From: Odontocerum albicorne | Taxonomy: Eukaryota; Arthropoda; Insecta; Trichoptera; Odontoceridae | Assembly: GCA_949825065.1 (NCBI GenBank) | Contig: OX463841.1 | Coordinates: 23,262,916-23,326,915 of the forward strand | Direction: 5' to 3' | DNA: 64,000 nt | Shown here: one piece after another, positions 14,501 through 23,314 of the stretch | Layout: every line of letters begins with the position of its first letter | Position numbering within the stretch: position 1 is the first letter of the stretch | Made by a program: the position numbers and the translations under genes | The notes under the pieces: model-generated | What the model saw: only the letters and a program-made list of their open reading frames with translations | Databases searched by the model: none | What the model was told of the DNA's origin: nothing

Positions 14501-17500
14501 GTCATTCAGAAGTCCAAGCAAGCTAATCCCTTTATTGTGTTAGGTTTACAGGTAGTAGGGATAACAATTCACCGTTACGTAAATTCTTTGTCTAATTTAC
14601 TTTTAGCTTTCAGTCTTCAAATGTCCTTAATAAAGTGCACTGTATTCCTTTCAAAATTTTCAAAAATCTCGTATCAAAATGGTCAAAACTCGAAAATATT
14701 ATACCGAAATCCGTTCAATGATGGTGGATTGTTCCAATATGGTTGAAAATGTTAGAGAAATTGCCAGAAAAATGAAGATTTTTAGGAGAACAGTTGGCTG
14801 TTTTTTGACTGTTTTGTAAAAAGACGGTTTTTGAACAAAAGGCCTCCCAAATTCTAATCTCCATCCATACATATGTGATTTCTGTTAAATACAATGCAAA
14901 ACGCTTATAATTATTTTATTATATTTTTTTTCATAGTAATATTGCATAATTACGCGAATAACTCATTTATTAGGGGGTAACGAAGACTTATGAGCGGTAT
15001 TGTATGTAATCATAAATAAATGGTAGATTTGTCATTCCAAAGTTGAATTCACGCATATGAGTGAGTAAATAAAACAAGGAGGGTTTCATTTAGAAAATAT
15101 AAATATTTTATTTGCATAAATTTGTAAAAACTATAGATAGCAAAATATTTTCATTAATATAAAATGTAATATGGACTAAACATGATGCAAAACATCCAAA
15201 TTGAACATTTTATTTAGGTATTGCACCTTTCATTTTCAAAATATTAATTTTTTCCTTGTCATACTCGAGGAAGTTGTTCAAAATACTTTCTGTGTGCTCT
15301 CCTAAAATTGGAGGTCTTGACCTTACATAATTACCACCATTGCTAAATCTTACTGGAGGTCCTACTACTTTTACTTTTCCAGCAATCGGGTGCTCTAATT
15401 CTTTTACAATGTTAAGATGCTTTACGTGAGGATTGTCAAATACTTCATTTATAGAATTTACTGGACCATAAGGAAATGGTGAGTCTTCCAAAACTTCCAT
15501 CCATTCATTGGTCGTTTTTGTATTAAATATGCTACCTAAGGTTTTGATTAATTCAACACGATTTTTCACTCTCATTGCATTAGAACTAAATCTTTCATCA
15601 GATGCAATGTGTTCAATATTTAATATTTTACACAAAGCATGAAATTGTTTATTTGATCCAGTTCCAACAATTAAATGGCCATCAGCGGTTGCAAACGCTT
15701 GGTATGGAACAATACTTTCATGAGCTGTACCATGTTTTACAGCAACTTTGCCGCAGTTAATATAATTGGATCCTAAATTGATCAGACTCGCTAATTGGGT
15801 TGATAAAAGATCACAATCAATTTTCTGTCCTTTACCAGTCTTCTGCTTAAGGAGCAAGGCAGCCATAATAGATCCATAAGCATGTAATCCTGTAGCCATA
15901 TCGGTCATTGGTACGCCAACTTTAACTGGGCCACCATTTTCATCTCCCGTAATACTTAAAAGACCACCAAAGCCCGCTGCTATAACATCATATCTAAAAT
16001 AATTATACATTTTTACTAATAATAATCAATGGAGAAAGTGAAAAATGTATTTGCAAATAAGTATAAATGACAAACCCTGGTCTTGCAGCATATGGGCCAT
16101 CTGGGCCATATCCCGTGATTGAACAGTATATGAGATGAGGCGCTATCTTTTTTAAATCATCATAACCAACACCAAACTCATTCAGTTTGCCAGGAACATA
16201 ATTTTCTACTAGAATATCACATTTTTTTGCCAAATCATGAATAATTGATGCTCCTACAATCAATTTTGAAATGGTGAGAGAAGGGATGGAAGAAAAAATA
16301 ATAAAATATTAGGCACTAAAATAAATTATAAATGTAATCTTGACATTCATTAATAAAAAAGCTCTCTAATTCTAAATCATCTTTTTATTCATCATTACAC
16401 TTAAAAAATAATATTGAACTTGAAAAATCACGATTTCATATGAAAAAAATATCAGCTTGTATCTTCAGAATTAATCTTACTTTTGCCTCATCCAGGTTTT
16501 ATTGCCATACATCAAGGTAGCACTGAAACATTATTATGTTTTGTCATTTTACCACTTTTAATTTAGTGCAGTTGTTGTATATTACATTCAGAGCTCTTTT
16601 TCAACTTGCCCATCACGTGTAAACATACTTCTCAGATAGCAGAACTCGTTTACGAGGGTAGATTGAAAAGTTTGATAAATTTCTGAGAGAGAGACACAAT
16701 TCATAAAGTTACATCATTGCTGGCAAGTATCATTCCTCAAGCTACCTCTGTCAAAATTTTGGGCAGATACAAGGCGTAGTTAACATTTGACAGCTATTCT
16801 TTAAAGAAGTTAACAGCCACGCAAATCAAAAATGAATTGGATGAATTTCATGAGGATTCTGCACCACCATTGAAGACTGTTTATTTCTGGATAAATGAGT
16901 TTAAACGTGGCCGTACATGCACTGAAGGTAAATCAGGCCCCCGGATGCCCAATTGCGTCCATTACAGAGAAAATCATTGAAACAATTCATGGTATCGTAA
17001 TGTAAGACTGTCGAGTGCATGTGCGCGAGATTGCTGAGTCTGTGGGCATCTTAAGTGAATGAGTGCACAATATCCTATATGAAAAAGCTGTCTGCGAGAT
17101 GGGTGCCACTTGATTGTTGACTGTCAACCAAAAACACATTCGAAAGGACATTTCAACGCAGTGTTTGGCGATGTTTAATCGAAATCCGAAGGACTTTTTG
17201 CATCAATTAGTGACAGGACAAAACTTTACGACAGAGTCAAAAAAATGGGACAATTGGTGAAAGTACGCCGAAGAAGGCTAAGACCGTTTTGTCGGCTAGG
17301 AAGGAGATGGCCACAGTTTTTTGAGATTCCCAAGGAATAATCATGATAGACTACTTGGAAAAGGACAAGACAATAATGGGAGCCTGTTATGCGGCATTAT
17401 TGGACCGTTTGAAAGGCAAATTAAAGGCAAAAAGTGCTCTTCCACCAGTACAACATGCCGTTTTACAAATTGAGTATGGTGTTGAATGTAAATTAATAAA

Positions 17501-20500
17501 TTAAATGAAACGTAGAAAGTCAGAGAAATCGTAGGAGTTGTATGAGTTGTTTGGATGTAGAAGAAGCAAACGATGTGGTATGGAGATAGGAACATCTGGT
17601 GATTTGTCCTATCTGTCTTCCCCGACAGATAAATGGGCTGATGGTATGTACTCGTATGTACGAGGCGTATCCAGAAAGTAAGTGTACTAAGGCTCTCACG
17701 ACCGGATGGATTTTATTTTCGACATGTTGGCTACACTTCCGTGTAGCCTGACCCTTCCCCTCCGCAATGAGACCGGTTCGAGGTCAGTACGTTGAGAAGT
17801 GTCGACGCGACAACACGTTTCGTGAAAAATGTCAACCCAATCTCCCGCCAAGTGCGAAATTTTGTAAAAAGGCAAGAGTTTTTGAGGCGCTGCCAACTCC
17901 ATGGAGATGAATTTCTCCGCTCCATCGTTACTGGAGATGAAACTTGGGTTGCACACTACACGCCTGAAACCAAAGGCAGTCTCAACAGTGGCGTCACACC
18001 TCTTCACCCTCCGCCAAAAAGTTCAAAACCACAATTTCAGCCAAGAAAATCATGGCATCCGTGTTTTGGGAATGTCAAAGCATAATTTTAATTGAATATA
18101 TGCCTCAAGGGGAGACCATCAACTCTGCAAGATACTGTGAGACCCTAAATAAATTGCGGAGGGCGATTCAGAACAAGAGGAGAGGCATGCTGACAAAGGG
18201 AGTCTGCCTGCTGCACGACAATGCCAGACCACACACGGCCAACGCCACGAAGGAACTGCTCGCCTCGTTTAAATGGGATGTCCTGAACCATTCCGCGCAT
18301 TCCCCTGACCTAGCACCTTCAGATTACTATCTCTTTACCTCCCTGAAGCTGCACATGGGTGGAAAAAGGTTTTCAACCGACGAGGAGCTAAAGGAGGAGG
18401 TGGAAAAGTGGACGGAGGGGTTGGCGGGAAACTACTTCGAGGAAGGCATCAAAAAGTTGATACCCCGCTTCTCCACCTGCATTGAGAGGAATGGCGACTA
18501 TGTCGAAAAATAGCTTATATATGTACTACGGTAACCACGTAATTTTTTTGTTTGAATAAAAAAAATTGTAACCTACAAAAATTCAGTACACTTACTTTCT
18601 GGATATGCCTCGTATATAAAACTTTTAAAGAGAAGATTTGATTCCCATTTTACGTCAAAAGGAAATCAGCCTCATCATTAACACATTTCACCTATCGTTT
18701 ATTATTCACTTAAATTTCCTGATACCAAAGTGATCAATTGCTACACTCCATTAGAATTTCACTTGAAATAGTAAATCTGGACAAACTTCAGAATAATCAC
18801 CGAATGGTCAAAATTGAAACCAGTCAAATGGCCTGACATATTTATACATGTATTTTGTATCTTAAATTTTGTATTTTCGTGTCACATAGCTGTTGCTCTA
18901 ATTTAAAACAAGTATATACATATTCAATGCTGCTTTGACTAATGTTGAAAGCCTATTAGATTATTTGAAGCCCCAGGAAGATACTACCCTTAAAAATAAG
19001 CTTATGTTGCGAAATCTGCAAAAAGTGAAGAGGCAGAACGTTCTTTGCCATTGTATTTGAAATAAAATGGTAAGAACATTATTTTTTTAGAGGTTATCCG
19101 GGGGTTTTTATCTGGGTCAATTTTTTTCTTACACCACCCCGGATAAAATTTAGTCGAACACATCGATTTGGTTTCAAAATAGGCGTTATCTTTGGTTTCA
19201 AAATAGGCGTTAGTTTCGGCAATCACTTCTTCATTGGAGCCAAATCTCTTTCCCTGGAGCATCTTTTTGAGGTCTGCGAACAGCCAATAGTCGCTGGGGG
19301 CCAAATCTGGAGAATATGGTGGGTGCGGAAGCAATTCGAAGTTCAACTCATGCAATTTGGCCATCGTTACCATCGATTTGTGACACGGTGCATTGTCCTG
19401 ATGAAAGAAAACTTTTTTCTTCTTCGTATGGAGCCGTTTTTTTGCAATTTCTGCCTTCAAAAACTCCAATAACGCTATGTAATATTCGCTATTGATGATT
19501 TTTCTCTTTTCAAGATGATCGATAAATATTATACCATGCGCATCCCAAAATACGGAGGCCATAACTTTCCCGGCCGACTGTTGAGTTCTTGGTCACTTCG
19601 AATTTCCTAACTTTTCTATGCCAGCCGTGTAGAACGATTTATCTTTGGTTTCAAAATAGGCGTTAGTTTTGGCAATCACTTCGGTTTCGGACGACTTTCA
19701 CCGGCTGCTCTCCACTCAGCTGACTGCCGATTTGATTCCGGAGTATAGTGGTGGATCCAAGTTTCATCCATTGTCACATACCGATGCAAAAACTCCTGTA
19801 TATTTCGCGTAAACAGTGCCAAAAGCGCTCTGAATCATCGATGCGTTGTTGTTTCTGTTCCATTGTGAGCAAACGCGACACCCATTTGGAAAAAAGCTTT
19901 TTCATGACCAAATGTTCATGCAAAATAGTGTAAACACTACCAAATCTTCAGGATATCAGCTATCTCACGCAACTTTACTTTGCGATTTTCCATCACGATT
20001 TTGAGGGTTTTTGTTGTTTTCTGATGTAACAGCAGTTATTTGGACGACCAGAGCGTTCAGCATCATTTGTGTCTGTACGACTGCGTAGTAGAAAAGTGTC
20101 TGTACGACTGCGTAGTAGAAAAAATATTGTTGATTTACATTGTGCAATCTTAATATTAGATTACAGATTGGAATATTTTAAGAGGCTAAAAGAGTCGAAA
20201 TACATATCCTCAAAATAAATTTATGAAATATTGCAACACAACCACTACCACATTGGTATAAGAATAGTTCAATCTTAGGAAAATAGCAGGGCAATTGCCT
20301 GCATTAAAAAGTTGAAAAACATCAAAATTCTTCCATAACACGCATTGAATAAATAATAAATTAAAAACAAATACCTAGAGGATTTTTAATATCAACACAA
20401 ATACTTTTTTTATTTCTGTTTAATGATGCGAAATAACAAGTTTCCTGCGTCTTGTTAAGAAAGGGAGGGCCCCACTTGCGAGCCTCGTCCCCTCCAGAAG

Positions 20501-20961
20501 GGTGCTCCACTTTAATTATATTGGCCCCCAGATCACCCAACATCATTGTACAATATGGTCCAGCTACAATTCTTGTCATATCTATAACTGATATACCGGT
20601 CAAAGGGCTTGAATCAGTAAAGGTACTACAAAATGTTCTCAGCCCTACTAAATTAACTGAACTAAAAGACTTGGAGCAATATTTAAACATTTCTGCGGCT
20701 TAAGGTTGTTTTACAAATACTAGGTTATGATAGAAGACTATTTCACATCGAATACTTATCAACAATCTAATTATAAATATGTGACTAACGCTTGTTCATA
20801 GACGGTACGTTAAAATTATTATTTGTTCAATTTGCACGAATCAAAAGAGCTACGTCAAGGTCGATTAATATTACCTGCGTTATATTCTCGTTCGTTACGG
20901 CTGTAACAGTTGAACTTGTGGTCATTTCAGGATGAATTAATGTTTGAGAAGGATTAGCCAT
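2445..20961 (-). CDS. PPP1R11: Protein phosphatase 1 regulatory subunit 11 (inhibitor-3), three exons
   Basis: Joining 20961-20875, 9125-9011 and 2599-2445 gives a 118-residue protein; human PPP1R11 is about 126. Inhibitor-3 binds and inhibits protein phosphatase 1; the mammalian protein has also been reported as an E3 ligase. Visible signatures are a basic stretch followed by the PP1-docking motif KVEW (residues 48-51), the conserved [10 protein letters not shown] block, the CCCIYEK cysteine cluster (68-74), an acidic run and a CDNCSGH motif. Phases agree at both junctions (0, then 1). Donors are CAG|GTAATA and AAAT|GTAAGT, and both acceptors end in CAG. Intron 1 is 11.7 kb and holds the whole SUGCT gene on the same strand. 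Intron 2 is 6.4 kb and holds piggyBac and mariner debris. The weakly conserved N-terminal exon is the least certain part. Confidence 0.9.
2790..3120 (+). repeat. Non-LTR retrotransposon 3' fragment (degenerate reverse transcriptase C-terminus)
   Basis: Broken reading frames recall the C-terminal tail of a LINE ORF2: an ERLTKKI-like segment, a W-x-D-Q-V-D segment, then [13 protein letters not shown]. The same tail occurs at 17513-17645 and 62230-62600 (plus) and, in reverse, near 32755, 42220 and 57960. It is 5'-truncated, as expected for LINE insertions. Confidence 0.65.
3441..3463. repeat. 23-bp perfect palindrome, subterminal in piggyBac
   Basis: TCAGTATGCGT, a single G, then ACGCATACTGA. 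Weaker GCCAT/ATGGC pairing extends it outwards (3432-3475). Subterminal inverted repeats are common in piggyBac elements and can bind the transposase; that role here is inference. Confidence 0.8.
3744..5448 (+). pseudogene. piggyBac transposase, broken
   Basis: A DDE_Tnp_1_7-type transposase that would excise the element precisely at TTAA. It starts at ATG 3744 with an acidic N-terminus rich in Ser, Asp and Glu. Breaks are a frameshift near 3930, an in-frame TAG at 4216 where a Trp is expected, a frameshift near 4970, and a stop at 5277 next to a short tandem repeat. The catalytic Asp contexts are readable: [15 protein letters not shown], and YNKCMGLVD just before the third frameshift. A C-terminal Cys/His-rich tail ([14 protein letters not shown], to 5448) matches the zinc-binding end of piggyBac proteins. 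The pieces are long and similar to the family, so inactivation may be fairly recent. Confidence 0.88.
6609..7400 (+). pseudogene. Degenerate mariner-like transposase
   Basis: Reads in several frames as a mariner of another lineage: an [11 protein letters not shown] helix-turn-helix region with a [10 protein letters not shown] linker (6600-6800), [15 protein letters not shown] before the first catalytic region (6940-6995), a VNKEYYL-like segment (7120-7145), and LWENGNWSL ahead of a lost second Asp (about 7190). No clear terminal repeats are visible. It is an old relic in PPP1R11 intron 2. Confidence 0.7.
7903..8735 (+). mobile_element. Internally deleted mariner with intact ends
   Basis: An 833-bp element. 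CTACCTTGATCAAAAAG at 7903 is perfectly mirrored at 8719-8735, and the match extends to about 26 bp with two mismatches. It is flanked by TA. Inside, an N-terminal helix-turn-helix domain ([20 protein letters not shown], about 8306-8365) and the start of the catalytic region run to AKDMISMSF. The reading then jumps to the C-terminus ([10 protein letters not shown], then [11 protein letters not shown], ending 8679). The segment with the first two catalytic Asp residues is deleted, so the copy could only move in trans. Confidence 0.9.
9011..9125 (-). CDS. PPP1R11: PPP1R11 exon 2
   Basis: The acceptor is TTTGTTTCAG|ACT and the donor AAAT|GTAAGTTG, a near-perfect consensus. The exon encodes the most conserved part of inhibitor-3, including KLRK, the KVEW docking motif and DTVDNENM. 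It is 115 nt long and leaves one base to the next exon. Confidence 0.92.
9939..10118 (-). repeat. tRNA-derived SINE
   Basis: On the minus strand the head shows an A-box-like TGGCCTGGTGG (near 10109-10099) and a B-box-like GGTTTGATCCC (near 10066-10056), spaced as in a pol III tRNA promoter. The body (TTGCCATGTGGCAATCTCTT on the plus strand) recurs at 13658-13755 and 61330-61680, so it is a dispersed family. It is not a tRNA gene, because the cloverleaf does not hold. Confidence 0.75.
11068..11180 (-). repeat. SINE-like tRNA-related sequence (second type)
   Basis: The minus strand carries GGTTCAAACCC (B-box-like, 11133-11123) downstream of TGGCCGCGCGCACTGG (A-box region). The body differs from the SINE at 9939. 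Only one copy is seen here. Confidence 0.5.
11661..12810 (+). pseudogene. mariner transposase, nearly complete (copy 2)
   Basis: ATG at 11661 opens 190 uninterrupted codons covering the DNA-binding helix-turn-helix domains and the catalytic region to MDETW. A small insertion near 12228-12245 shifts the frame. The reading resumes through [20 protein letters not shown] and [13 protein letters not shown] at 12530-12532 replaces the Trp codon after SDY, and the rest runs to GDYVDE. All three catalytic Asp codons are present, with the DD34D spacing. The last frame runs on into a foreign insert, adding about 30 unrelated codons. It is inactive by one frameshift and one nonsense codon. Confidence 0.9.
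12719..12836 (+). repeat. Small A-rich retroposon insert inside mariner copy 2
   Basis: Compared with copy 1, about 120 bp interrupts the sequence just after the GATGAATA that ends the transposase. The insert ends in an (AAATA/AAATAA)n tail, the hallmark of a LINE- or SINE-type retroposition. The source family is not identifiable at this length. Confidence 0.7.
13658..13755 (-). repeat. SINE body fragment
   Basis: Shares GAGCTTATTGCCATGTGGCA and GGGCCCTAAGTGAAAACCAG with the SINE at 9939 but lacks the tRNA-like head, so it is truncated. Confidence 0.7.
14282..15004 (+). mobile_element. Tc1-like element with long inverted repeats, internally deleted
   Basis: A 723-bp element. The first and last roughly 190 bp are inverted repeats of each other (14282-14478 and 14818-15004), with ends TACACTACCGCTCATAAG and TACAATACCGCTCATAAG. 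The outermost TA at each side fits Tc1/mariner target duplication. A 46-codon frame inside encodes only a transposase N-terminus. Most of the transposase is gone. Confidence 0.88.
14679..14819 (+). pseudogene. Tc1-like transposase N-terminal remnant (46 codons)
   Basis: Begins [13 protein letters not shown] and continues [16 protein letters not shown], a typical Tc1-family first helix-turn-helix. It runs into the right inverted repeat and stops at TAA. No catalytic domain remains. Confidence 0.7.
15210..15993 (-). CDS. SUGCT: SUGCT exon 3
   Basis: The acceptor is ATTATTTTAG|ATATGATG. The exon holds the probable catalytic Asp and the C-terminal two-thirds of the enzyme, ending GAIPK and TAA at 15212-15210. 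Confidence 0.92.
15210..20690 (-). CDS. SUGCT: Succinate-hydroxymethylglutarate CoA-transferase-like (family III), three exons
   Basis: Joining 20690-20375, 16253-16076 and 15993-15210 gives 425 residues, the usual length. SUGCT transfers CoA from succinyl-CoA to glutarate or hydroxymethylglutarate in mitochondria. The first 25 or so residues are basic, Ser-rich and lack acidic residues, like a mitochondrial presequence. Family marks are [53 protein letters not shown], the [11 protein letters not shown] block and the likely catalytic Asp in PMTDMATG (residue about 196). Splice phases (1, then 2) are consistent: AG|GTATTT and GG|GTTTGT donors, with TAG acceptors. The gene is intact. It lies wholly inside PPP1R11 intron 1 on the same strand. 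Its own 4.1-kb first intron contains mariner and LINE debris. A general formyl-CoA-transferase-like enzyme is the main alternative. Confidence 0.92.
16076..16253 (-). CDS. SUGCT: SUGCT exon 2
   Basis: The acceptor is GATTGTAG|GAGC and the donor CCAGG|GTTTGT. It encodes [19 protein letters not shown] through [12 protein letters not shown]. The intron to exon 3 is only 82 bp. Confidence 0.9.
16655..17480 (+). pseudogene. Degenerate mariner transposase in the SUGCT intron
   Basis: Starts near a possible terminal repeat, ACGAGGGTAGATTGAAAAGT (about 16655). Traces follow of [42 protein letters not shown] and [10 protein letters not shown], in shifting frames with many stops. It is cut at about 17480, close to a LINE fragment at 17513. 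An old copy. Confidence 0.7.
17513..17645 (+). repeat. LINE 3' fragment
   Basis: Same tail as at 2790 and 62230: a basic RNRRSCM-like stretch then DVEEANDV, followed by the typical closing CTATCTGTCTTCCCCGACAG. Strongly 5'-truncated. Confidence 0.6.
17661..18612 (+). mobile_element. Second mariner family, deletion derivative A
   Basis: A 952-bp element with 28-bp terminal repeats (CGAGGCGTATCCAGAAAGTA, mirrored with one mismatch at 18585-18612) and flanking TA. It lacks the DNA-binding half of the transposase but keeps the catalytic half (17861-18513). A sister copy at 21575 has a different deletion. Confidence 0.93.
17861..18513 (+). pseudogene. mariner transposase, N-terminal deletion (family A copy)
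   Basis: The reading picks up at [20 protein letters not shown] and contains the first catalytic Asp in TGDETW. After a frameshift near 17970-18050 it contains [11 protein letters not shown], the second Asp in HDNARPH and the third in [10 protein letters not shown], at 34-residue spacing, and ends GDYVEK. The 153-codon frame from 18052 is open. The helix-turn-helix region is missing, so it cannot bind its ends. Confidence 0.88.
19158..20084 (-). mobile_element. irritans-type mariner, copy 4, scrambled
   Basis: A minus-strand copy of the 124/11490 family. It opens at 19158 with only the first 10 bases of the terminal repeat and then jumps directly into the transposase C-terminus. A 32-bp stretch (TTTGGTTTCAAAATAGGCGTTA) is repeated there in tandem. 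Within the coding region (about 19603-19681) a second piece of the C-terminal region is spliced in out of place. The 5' end is lost and the sequence runs into a 27-bp tandem duplication at 20069-20122. It lies in SUGCT intron 1. Confidence 0.85.
20069..20122. repeat. 27-bp direct duplication at a mariner breakpoint
   Basis: GTGTCTGTACGACTGCGTAG plus AGAAAA-type sequence occurs twice in a row (20069-20095, 20096-20122), where the scrambled mariner ends. Confidence 0.85.
20375..20690 (-). CDS. SUGCT: SUGCT exon 1
   Basis: ATG at 20690 opens the presequence and the N-terminal CoA-binding part through CVDIKNPL. The donor is CTCTAG|GTATTT. The start is supported by the presequence character and the absence of an upstream in-frame ATG. 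Confidence 0.88.
20875..20961 (-). CDS. PPP1R11: PPP1R11 exon 1
   Basis: ATG at 20961-20959 opens 29 codons rich in Thr, Ser and Val (TTSSTVTAV), like the vertebrate N-terminus. The donor is ACGCAG|GTAATA. Phase 0 matches exon 2. The 185 bp between this exon and the SUGCT start codon carry no other coding sequence. Confidence 0.75.
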
Positions 20962-21327
20962 CGTTAACTTTACTTGATAAAAAATTGAATTGACACAAAA
21001 AACTTCACTTTAAAAATTCATAAATATGAAAAATAAATTGACACTATCTTATCACTCAGTAGCGCATCTACCTTCACACATGATAAAAATAATGATAAGA
21101 AAATGATAAAAGCACAAATCAAGAGATTGGACGCAATTTGACATTTGATGGGACTAATATTGACCACACTGGCAAAATTGCCATCGCTAGACAAGCGATT
21201 AATCCAAAATGTAATTATCTAAATTGTCTATGGTTATAGCATGAAAATTTCAGTGATCGGTTTTTGGGCAACAAGGTTAGACCCAATCTTGTTGGTTTTA
21301 TCCGCTAGCATTAAAACACGACACTAT

Positions 21328-21491
21328 TGTACAATACCCGGCGGTAAGTAATGCACATCGTTTGTCGAGCGTCGTGTCTGTCGCGCGATGCGCGAACAGT
21401 CCGGCATCGTAGTCACGATACGGTTAACGCATCGTGCAACAGAGACGACGCTCTACAAACGATGTGTATTACTTACCGCCGAATACTTGTA
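21328..21491. repeat. Foldback element or large palindrome upstream of PPP1R11
   Basis: Two arms of about 60 bp (21328-21390 and 21428-21491) are inverted repeats: CGGCGGTAAGTAATGCACAT on the left pairs with ATGTGTATTACTTACCGCCG on the right. The loop is about 40 bp. There is no coding content. It is unusually GC-rich for this window, with many CG dinucleotides. It lies about 370-530 bp upstream of the PPP1R11 start codon. Confidence 0.85.
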
Positions 21492-21574
21492 CCGGCGAAT
21501 TTTATAAAGGCGAATTCTTTATTGGACAAGCCAATACGTCGTCATTTGTTTTTAACTTCTTACTGCTTGAACTA

Positions 21575-22448
21575 CGCGTATCCAGAAAGTAAGTGTACTG
21601 AGGCTCTCACGACCGGATGGATTTTATTTTCGACATGTTGGCTACACTTCCGTGTAGCCTGACCCTTCCCCTCCGCAACGAGACCGGTTCGAGGTCAGTA
21701 CATTGAGAAGTGTCGACGCGACAGCACGTTTCGTGAAAAATGTAAATCCAATCTCCCGCCAAGTGCGAAATACGCGGCGTCATCCGTTATCTCGTTTGGA
21801 AGGGAAAACCTCCGGTTGAGGTTTATAATGAGGTGAAAACTGCATATGGTGATAAAGCTATGAATCGTACGAGTGTGTACAAGTGGTGTCGCGAGTTTAA
21901 AAATGGTCACGTCACACCTCTTCACCCTCCGCCAAAAAGTTCAAAACCACAATTTCAGCCAAGAAAATCATGGCATCCGTGTTTTGGGACTGTCAAGGCA
22001 TAATTTTAATTGAATATATGCATCAAGGGGAGACCACCAACTCTGCAAGATACTGTGAGACCCTAAAAAATTGCGGAGGGCGATTCAGAACAAGAGGAGA
22101 GGCATGCTGACAAAGGGAGTCTGCCTGCTGCACGACAATGCCAGACCACACACGGCCAACGCCACGAAGGAACTGCTCGCCTCGTTTAAATGGGATGTTC
22201 TGAACCATTCCGCGCATTCCCCTGACCTAGCACCTTCAGATTACTATCTCTTTACCTCCCTGAAGCTGCACATGGGTGGAAAAAGGTTTTCAACCGACGA
22301 GGAGGTAAAGGAGGAGATGGAGAAGTGGACGGAGGGGTTGGCGGGAAACTACTTCGAGGAAGGCATCAAAAAGTTGATACCCCGCTTCACCACCTGCATT
22401 GAGAGGAATGGCGACTATGTCGAAAAATAACTTACATATGTACTACGG
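21575..22448 (+). mobile_element. Second mariner family, deletion derivative B, 3'-truncated
   Basis: Starts with the same terminal sequence as 17661 (GTATCCAGAAAGTAAGTGTA). It keeps the helix-turn-helix segment missing from the other copy (VIRYLVWKGKPPVEVYN..., 21785-21905), then jumps to the catalytic half (HVTPLHPPP..., then 22071-22430 to GDYVEK). The first catalytic Asp (GDETW) is in the deleted stretch. The 3' terminal repeat is missing because a hAT element begins at 22449. Confidence 0.88.
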
Positions 22449-22720
22449 CAGAGGTTCCCAACCCCGTGCCCGCGGGCACCATGGCGTCCGCGGAACGATT
22501 CGTATGTGCCCGCCACTATTCGACAGAGACAGAATTTTTTCATAAACATTTATTAAAAATGTGAATTATTTTCATTTATTTGTTGGAGTTTTAATTTTTT
22601 TGAGTGCCTAGGTTTATTAAATACGTTCGTGTGTTTGCGATATTGTAAGTATGAGTGGTTCCTTTGTTGACAGTACTTGTCGCAACTTGTCTAGCGGCGA
22701 GCCAGACTGCACTCTTCACG

Positions 22721-23013
22721 CTAGCCTGGAACGGGGAGTGCTATTTGCACATCACTCCTTGTACACGCAGAAAACCCGAAGTGAACGAACGCCACGAACT
22801 GAGCCGATGAATGCCGAAGGCGCCAAAACACATGGCACATGATTCTGACAGCTCTGTCTGTCAGTGAAAGCAATAAGCATGGCCCCGACAGCCAAACTGA
22901 CAGTAGTCACGGGCTCATACCGTCCCGATTGCTTCGGCGATCATCGGCTGACTTCGGGTTTTCGGCGTGTACAAGGAGTGATGTGCAAATCGCATTCCCC
23001 GCCTGGAACCGCG
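22721..23013. repeat. Inverted repeat in the hAT leader
   Basis: The left arm (about 22721-22785, with TTTGCACATCACTCCTTGTA) is mirrored in the right arm (about 22950-23013), with 25 consecutive identical bases at the core and weaker pairing outwards. The spacer is about 165 bp. Confidence 0.8.
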
Positions 23014-23314
23014 TTGTTGACATTGTGATTGCGATTGCTGCCCCGTTCGGGTCGCGACAGTTAACTAGGAGACATCTTCGTCTGACGAAACACGAATTAG
23101 GAGTTTTGATATTCCTTCTGAAAAATTTTAACGAGCTAAAAGCGAGGTGCGTAATCTATTATGTTAATAAGCGATAATCTATTATGATTGTGGGGATAGT
23201 TATAGCCCTTGTTATAATACATTTATGCATATAATGTAGAACAGACGTACGCTATACCATTGATATTATATTGTAGTTCAATTACTATTTATTTTTTATG
23301 TTTTTAGTCCTAAA

